Shown in pieces: positions 59,771 through 64,000 of a DNA stretch of 64,000 nucleotides (position 1 is its first letter; the number at the start of each line of letters is the position of its first letter). The DNA lies in the NCBI GenBank assembly GCA_038496675.1, contig CM076660.1, positions 2,592,933-2,656,932 of the forward strand, given 5' to 3'. The DNA comes from Rachycentron canadum. Its lineage: Eukaryota; Chordata; Actinopteri; Carangiformes; Rachycentridae. The notes below the pieces were generated by a model, which saw only the letters and a program-made list of their open reading frames with translations, was not told the DNA's origin and did no database searches. The translations under genes were made by a program, and so were the position numbers.

Positions 59771-60042
59771 TTGCCATTCTGTTAGAGGAAAAGAAGAAAA
59801 GAAACCAAAAGGACAGAACTGAAGGCCTTATTTAAAAAAGGAAAAAAAAAAAAAAAACAGCAACAACGACGCATAAAAAGCAAATACTGTTATCGAAGAA
59901 GAACCAGAAAGGTGTGTGCAGGGGGAACACGCAAACAACAATAATGTGATTGATACAATGAAAACAAATGAATTTTTATAAAGTTCACAGTCTTGTAGCT
60001 CCCTGTACCAGGGGAGGGGGTATTGAAGGAGGGGGTGACGGC

Positions 60043-60442
60043 NNNNNNNNNNNNNNNNNNNNNNNNNNNNNNNNNNNNNNNNNNNNNNNNNNNNNNNNNN
60101 NNNNNNNNNNNNNNNNNNNNNNNNNNNNNNNNNNNNNNNNNNNNNNNNNNNNNNNNNNNNNNNNNNNNNNNNNNNNNNNNNNNNNNNNNNNNNNNNNNNN
60201 NNNNNNNNNNNNNNNNNNNNNNNNNNNNNNNNNNNNNNNNNNNNNNNNNNNNNNNNNNNNNNNNNNNNNNNNNNNNNNNNNNNNNNNNNNNNNNNNNNNN
60301 NNNNNNNNNNNNNNNNNNNNNNNNNNNNNNNNNNNNNNNNNNNNNNNNNNNNNNNNNNNNNNNNNNNNNNNNNNNNNNNNNNNNNNNNNNNNNNNNNNNN
60401 NNNNNNNNNNNNNNNNNNNNNNNNNNNNNNNNNNNNNNNNNN
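60043..60442. other. Assembly gap (400 N)
   Basis: Undetermined bases, with G-rich sequence on both edges (GGGGAGGGGG before, GGGGCGAGGGGGGGGG after). Confidence 0.99.
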
Positions 60443-61279
60443 GGGGCGAGGGGGGGGGGTTTCAGGTCAGGACAAAATAAACTAGTTTTAAATCTCAGAT
60501 ATGTTTGCCTAACGGAGAAATGCGATGTGACTTCAGCTGCTGTGAAATAACACACTACCTGCACACACACCTAACACAGACTCATGCACTGATATTTACA
60601 GAGTTGGGAAGCCTTTACTTTGAAAATCCAATACAGTTTGGTTGTTTTAGCCCCTTTTCCCAGGAGGAACTCAAAGTCCAGTATGCACATTTTCCCCGCA
60701 TCTGGAAAATTCAGCTTATAGATCCTGTTTCATACCAACAGCATTAGAAACCGCTTCCCCCCAAAACAGCCCCTGCTTTGGGGGGGCAATAAGGCTCAGA
60801 GAAGGGCTGGTTAAATACTTGGCACCAACCAGAAAACATCGATAGCACAAACACTTTCAGGTATGAAAGGTTGGCATCAAATGTCTGGTCAGATTGTTGG
60901 TCTTAATTATTCAAGATGGCTCCTAAGTTAGTTTGTAATTTGTCAATTTTGCTAATGATTCCTCCGATCGCAGAAGAGAAGAAAAAGCAAAAAAAAAAAA
61001 AAAAAAGGCTCCTGATTTTCTATTTCCTGATTAAATTCATTTTCGAGTCGCCTTTGCTTCCAAAAATCCATCGTATATGAAATTTTGGCCCCACAAAACT
61101 TCCCAACTTCTGGAAATGCGCAGAATTTAAGTTGTTATTTAAAAAAAAAAAAAAAACCGGAGCAGCTGAAGCGACATCGGCTTTAAGATCCCCCTTGTCC
61201 TTAGTTTGTCGTCCCCTTAGTTTAAAAACAACACACACGTTATTCCTCCTCTTGTCCTCTCCTCTTCCTCCTCTCCTTT

Positions 61280-61316
61280 TGAATGGATGGATGCATGTGA
61301 TGGATGGATGGATGAA
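61280..61316. repeat. (ATGG)n microsatellite
   Basis: GAATGGATGGATGCATGTGA, then three more GATG units, in the putative 3' UTR of the klf8-like gene. Confidence 0.8.
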
Positions 61317-61807
61317 CGTCCCTGCTGCTGGATGTCCTTCAGTCCATCCTCCTCCTCTCTCTGATGAGGAGACGTATTAGGTGGCGGGTGGTGGTGGGGA
61401 GGGGGTTGTTTTGGAGCAGGAGGGGCGTCGGGCGGACGGTGGTGGCGATGATGATGAAAAACACACAGTTAAAAATAAAGTAAAATCCTGTAACCTCCAC
61501 TGTGCACACACAGAAACGAACAGACACATTCCTGATGTTCCTGCCATTTCAAGATGAAGAGGAGGAGGACGAAGGAGGTACGGTGTCTTTTCATGTGTCC
61601 TAACACAGGGGGGAGGGGGAGGATCTGCAGAGGTGAGGAAGGAAACAGGAAATAGCAGAGGTCAGTTTGGGGTGGGGGTGTGGCTGTTGTTTGAGGGGGG
61701 GGCACTGGTACAAGATGTGCTGTGAGGGACTTAGAGACGTCAATGGGGCACAAGGTTGGTTTGAGGGGAAGAGGGGTCGTGGGTGTTGGGGAAGGGAAGG
61801 TCAGAGT

Positions 61808-61989
61808 TCACATCATGACGTGGCGGCGGCGGTGCAGGGAGAGGTGGTCGGACCGGGAGAAGGAGCGGTCGCACTCGGTGCAGCGGAAAGGTTTGATTCC
61901 TGTGTGCTTGCGGAAGTGTCGGGTCAGCTCGTCGGAGCGGGCGAAACGCCAGGTGCAGCCCTCCCAGGTACAGTGGTAGGGTTTCTCTC
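61808..61989 (-). CDS. klf8: klf8-like terminal coding exon (zinc fingers 2 and 3, stop)
   Basis: The - strand acceptor is CCTCCTCTAG and the exon opens in phase 1 with GEKPYHCTWEGCTWRFARSD. It encodes finger 2 (helix RSDELTRH), linker TGIKPF, finger 3 (CTECDRSFSRSDHL with SLHRRRH), then VMM and a TGA stop at 61810-61808. The exon has 182 coding bases, 60 residues counting the split glycine. GC content is high and no frame damage is seen, so the gene looks functional. Confidence 0.94.
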
Positions 61990-62416
61990 CTAGAGGAGGG
62001 TAGGAGACAAGGAGAGAAGTGAGCAGAGAGGAAAAGGATGAGATGAGGAAAGAAGGAAGGAAAACACATGTAATCCTGCTTCATCTGGTTATTTACTATA
62101 TTTTCATAAATTCTCAGGCTAAAGGACTTAACGTGTCCAAACCAACTATGGCTAGTTACAAGTTATTTATTTTTATTAAATACAGGAATAGTCAGATACT
62201 TTTTTTTGGTGACCTACTCCTTTAAATCTGTTTATAATCCCTAGACTGGATGGATTTTGTGTTGCTCCACCCTCACCTGTGTGTATCCTCCTGTGGGCTT
62301 TGAGGTGGGAGCTCTTGGTGTAAACTTTTTTACAGCCTTCATAGTCACACATGTGGATTCGCCTTCTCTTGATGTCCGGCGAGTCTGGATCGACGGGCTC
62401 TAAGTCCATGACCGAC
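61808..62416 (-). CDS. klf8: KLF8-like (KLF3/8/12 subfamily) zinc-finger factor, partial 3' end
   Basis: Two - strand exons (62416-62277, then 61989-61808) encode the C-terminal 106 residues of a Krueppel-like factor: a short acidic lead VMDLEPVDPDSPD, a basic KRRR, three C2H2 fingers, and the end HRRRHVMM. The intron between them (62276-61990) is GT-AG and phase 1. The N-terminal part, where the subfamily carries a PxDLS CtBP-binding motif, lies outside the window. From memory of the families, HFRKHTGIKPFRCT and DHLSLHRRRH match KLF8, whereas KLF12 has HYRKHTGVKPFKCADC and DHLALHRRRHMLV. Finger 1 with RRIHTG also matches KLF8 better than KLF12 (RRTHTG). Subfamily membership is certain and the KLF8 assignment is likely. 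KLF12 is the alternative because KLF5 and KLF12 are neighbours in human. KLF8 is known as a nuclear, CtBP-associated repressor of CACCC-box promoters. Confidence 0.85.
61990..62276 (-). other. klf8-like final intron (287 bp)
   Basis: On the - strand it starts GTGAGG and ends CCTCCTCTAG, phase 1, splitting the glycine of the TGEKP linker. It is short compared with the klf5 intron at the same position (8.6 kb). Confidence 0.9.
62277..62416 (-). CDS. klf8: klf8-like penultimate coding exon (zinc finger 1)
   Basis: The exon is 140 bases. The - strand acceptor is TTTCCTTCCTCAG, with the exon starting at 62416 on the last base of a split codon. The donor is ACACAG|GTGAGG with GT at 62276-62275. 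It encodes SVMDLEPVDPDSPDIKRRR, then finger 1 HMCDYEGCKKVYTKSSHL with KAHRRIHTG. The ligands are CX4C and HX3H as in all KLF first fingers. Open reading continues for a short way past both splice sites, but the conserved protein stops exactly at them. Confidence 0.92.
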
Positions 62417-63414
62417 CTGAGGAAGGAAACGGAGCCGGCGACACTGATCATTGATCAAGACCTTTACAGACAACAAACACTTCCACCGTGCTGAGTTTCT
62501 TTCTATCCAAAGTAAGGGGGTTTGCACTGAAACACCTGATAGGTCCAGTTCAGGAAATATGTCGCAATTAATTAGAAAACAAATGAATTGGATCCTTGGA
62601 AAAAAAAAACTGACAACTGAATGGTTATGATGCATTTGCTCTGAGCAGGTGGTTCCTTGGTCTTTGCTGTCATTTCATGTCTCTCTACACTGTCCTGACC
62701 AATAAAGGCATAAAATACCCAGATAAAAAGTTATTACAACATATGGTCAAGTCTCTCATGTTGACAAGTTGTTGAAAAGTCAAAAAAATCTACATCATTC
62801 AGTAGAAGTCTGGCTCCAGTGAGAATATAATGTATAACACAGTCGTAAAATTACTATTTAACCTGCTTAACTCTTAAAATAAATTTTGCTAATTAACATG
62901 TTTATGTCGCTTGAGCTTGAAATCCCGTTAATAAATCTGAACGATTTATTTATTTATTCTATTAGTGACGCTTTAAATGAAATAATTTCACCAGGTTTCT
63001 GGTTTTTGGGGTTGACTTCACCAGACTCTACTTTGCATTGATGTGTTTCTGTCTCTCTTCAGCCACCAGGGGGCGTCAGAGAGTCACACTGGGTTCAACA
63101 CAGCTGCACAACTGCTTCCACTTCACCTTTCTCTCTCTCTCTGATTTCTTCTTTTTCACCCTGTCCATTTTTTCATCCCCCTCTTCTCCTCAGCTCCCAG
63201 AGAGAGGAGAGAGGGTCTGACAAACTAAACCCGTTCAGTCCTACCTCCGTCTCCGTCCTTCTCTTACATCTGCAACGTGATACTGTGATCATGGTGTCAA
63301 TAAAGCTGATTTGAAAAAACAGTGCTCTCCCTAGCCATTTTACAGGGAGGTGTGACAGCAAACTGCATTACGCAACCTTGTTTACACGCCAGTTTTGGGA
63401 CAGCCCTGCCCAGC

Positions 63415-63415
<1 letters not shown>

Positions 63416-63443
<28 letters not shown>
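63416..63443. repeat. (CA)n microsatellite
   Basis: About 14 CA units, the first of three CA arrays within 270 bases. Confidence 0.9.
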
Positions 63444-63448
<5 letters not shown>

Positions 63449-63517
63449 CACAAGTAACCGCACACTTGTTCACTCTGCTCTCGGTTAAACAGCCTATCTC
63501 TTTCTGCATGTCTCAAA

Positions 63518-63559
63518 CACACACACACACATACACACGCACACACACACACACACAAC
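63518..63559. repeat. (CA)n microsatellite, interrupted
   Basis: CA units with CATA and CACG interruptions. Confidence 0.88.
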
Positions 63560-63642
63560 TGCGAACCACACCCAGAATTTCTGTTACAGTCAGACAACCT
63601 CGCCCATTGGGTGTGGCAGGAGGTCTGTCCTGATTTTACTAA

Positions 63643-63643
<1 letters not shown>

Positions 63644-63682
<39 letters not shown>
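63644..63682. repeat. (CA)n microsatellite
   Basis: About 18 CA units, ending in CGCACAG. Confidence 0.9.
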
Positions 63683-63684
<2 letters not shown>

Positions 63685-64000
63685 GCTATCCTTGTTCAGA
63701 CATCTATTCAATGTGTATAATCCATATCCTCACATTAACCATGTCAATTCACACCTAATCTTAAATCCAACCTCAATTAAACCTGGTTGAATGATGAGCT
63801 GAACCTGGTCGGGCTTCAGAAATGATATCTTGACCCCCCCCCCCTTTGGTCCCGATGAGGATGTCCAGTCCCGACAAGGTCAGTGCTTATGTCAGAAAGG
63901 GTCCTGAAGAACAAAACACACGCCTTAAAACCAGCAGAGCTGTGACTCACACACTAACCTTCACTTTGCAGCCTTGAGTCTCACAACCAACAACCTTTCA

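Larger units (their letters stand above)
54045..61807 (-). other. Putative long 3' UTR or 3' flank of the klf8-like gene
   Basis: About 7.8 kb of AT-rich DNA with many A and T runs and no supported coding frame. Very long 3' UTRs are known in the KLF3/8/12 group, so much of this may be transcribed, but that is inference. It includes a CACTG-ended MITE, a local duplication, the complete TTAA MITE, a gap, and an (ATGG)n near 61280-61316. Confidence 0.45.
62417..64000 (-). other. Upstream intron of the klf8-like gene (partial)
   Basis: Runs from the acceptor TTTCCTTCCTCAG to beyond the window edge. No further klf8 exon was found. It holds three CA arrays (63416-63443, 63518-63559, 63644-63682). 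The end (63820-63900) has GGTCCCGATGAGGATGTCC, resembling a fish dispersed repeat that also seems present near 7040-7100. Confidence 0.7.

Noticed and set aside
61808..62416. Calling the - strand gene klf12 on position alone
   Set aside because: Finger 2-3 residues fit KLF8 better; klf12 is kept only as the alternative.

Overview
The window is vertebrate nuclear DNA, almost certainly from a teleost fish and probably a percomorph. The genes are split by GT-AG introns and sit in AT-rich non-coding DNA. That DNA carries many long CA/GT microsatellites and fish-type dispersed repeats: SINE-like GGGCGGCAC...GGATGG copies, a Tc1 relic, TTAA-flanked MITEs and LINE fragments. Nothing suggests a bacterial, plasmid or viral origin. 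Two assembly gaps are present (19886-20277 and 60043-60442). The species cannot be named from the sequence.

Only two genes are supported, both Krueppel-like zinc-finger transcription factors, arranged tail to tail. (1) A complete klf5-family gene lies on the + strand. It has four coding exons (20584-20724, 32169-33102, 33910-33969, 42576-42754) that join in frame to 437 codons plus a stop. Introns are about 11.4, 0.8 and 8.6 kb. The 3' UTR runs about 3.2 kb to a poly(A) signal at 45969. (2) The last two coding exons of a KLF3/8/12-subfamily gene lie on the - strand (62277-62416 and 61808-61989). They carry the three fingers and the stop codon; earlier exons lie beyond the right edge. The fingers look more like KLF8 than KLF12. 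This gene may have a very long 3' UTR reaching down to about 54.05 kb.

Layout: 1-19885 is the upstream flank with repeats and no supported gene. 19886-20277 is a gap directly against the klf5 promoter. 20278-20583 is the promoter/5' UTR with two inverted CCAAT boxes and a three-codon uORF. 20584-42754 is klf5 coding exons and introns. 42755-about 45990 is the klf5 3' UTR. 46000-54040 is spacer between the convergent genes with a Tc1 transposase relic and an AT-rich tract. 54045-61807 is the putative 3' UTR or flank of the klf8-like gene, containing two MITEs and a local duplication. 61808-62416 is the two klf8-like exons, and 62417-64000 is intron with CA microsatellites.

The two proteins have near-identical DNA-contacting finger residues (TKSSHLKAH, RSDELTRH, RSDHL), so both should bind CACCC/GC boxes. 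From family knowledge, KLF5 is mainly an activator and KLF3/8/12 are CtBP-recruiting repressors. The most notable feature is the pairing. In human, KLF5 lies convergent with KLF12; here a KLF5-type gene lies convergent with a gene whose fingers are KLF8-type. This fits an ohnologous KLF5-KLF8 pair of which mammals kept only KLF8. No new biological system was found beyond this.
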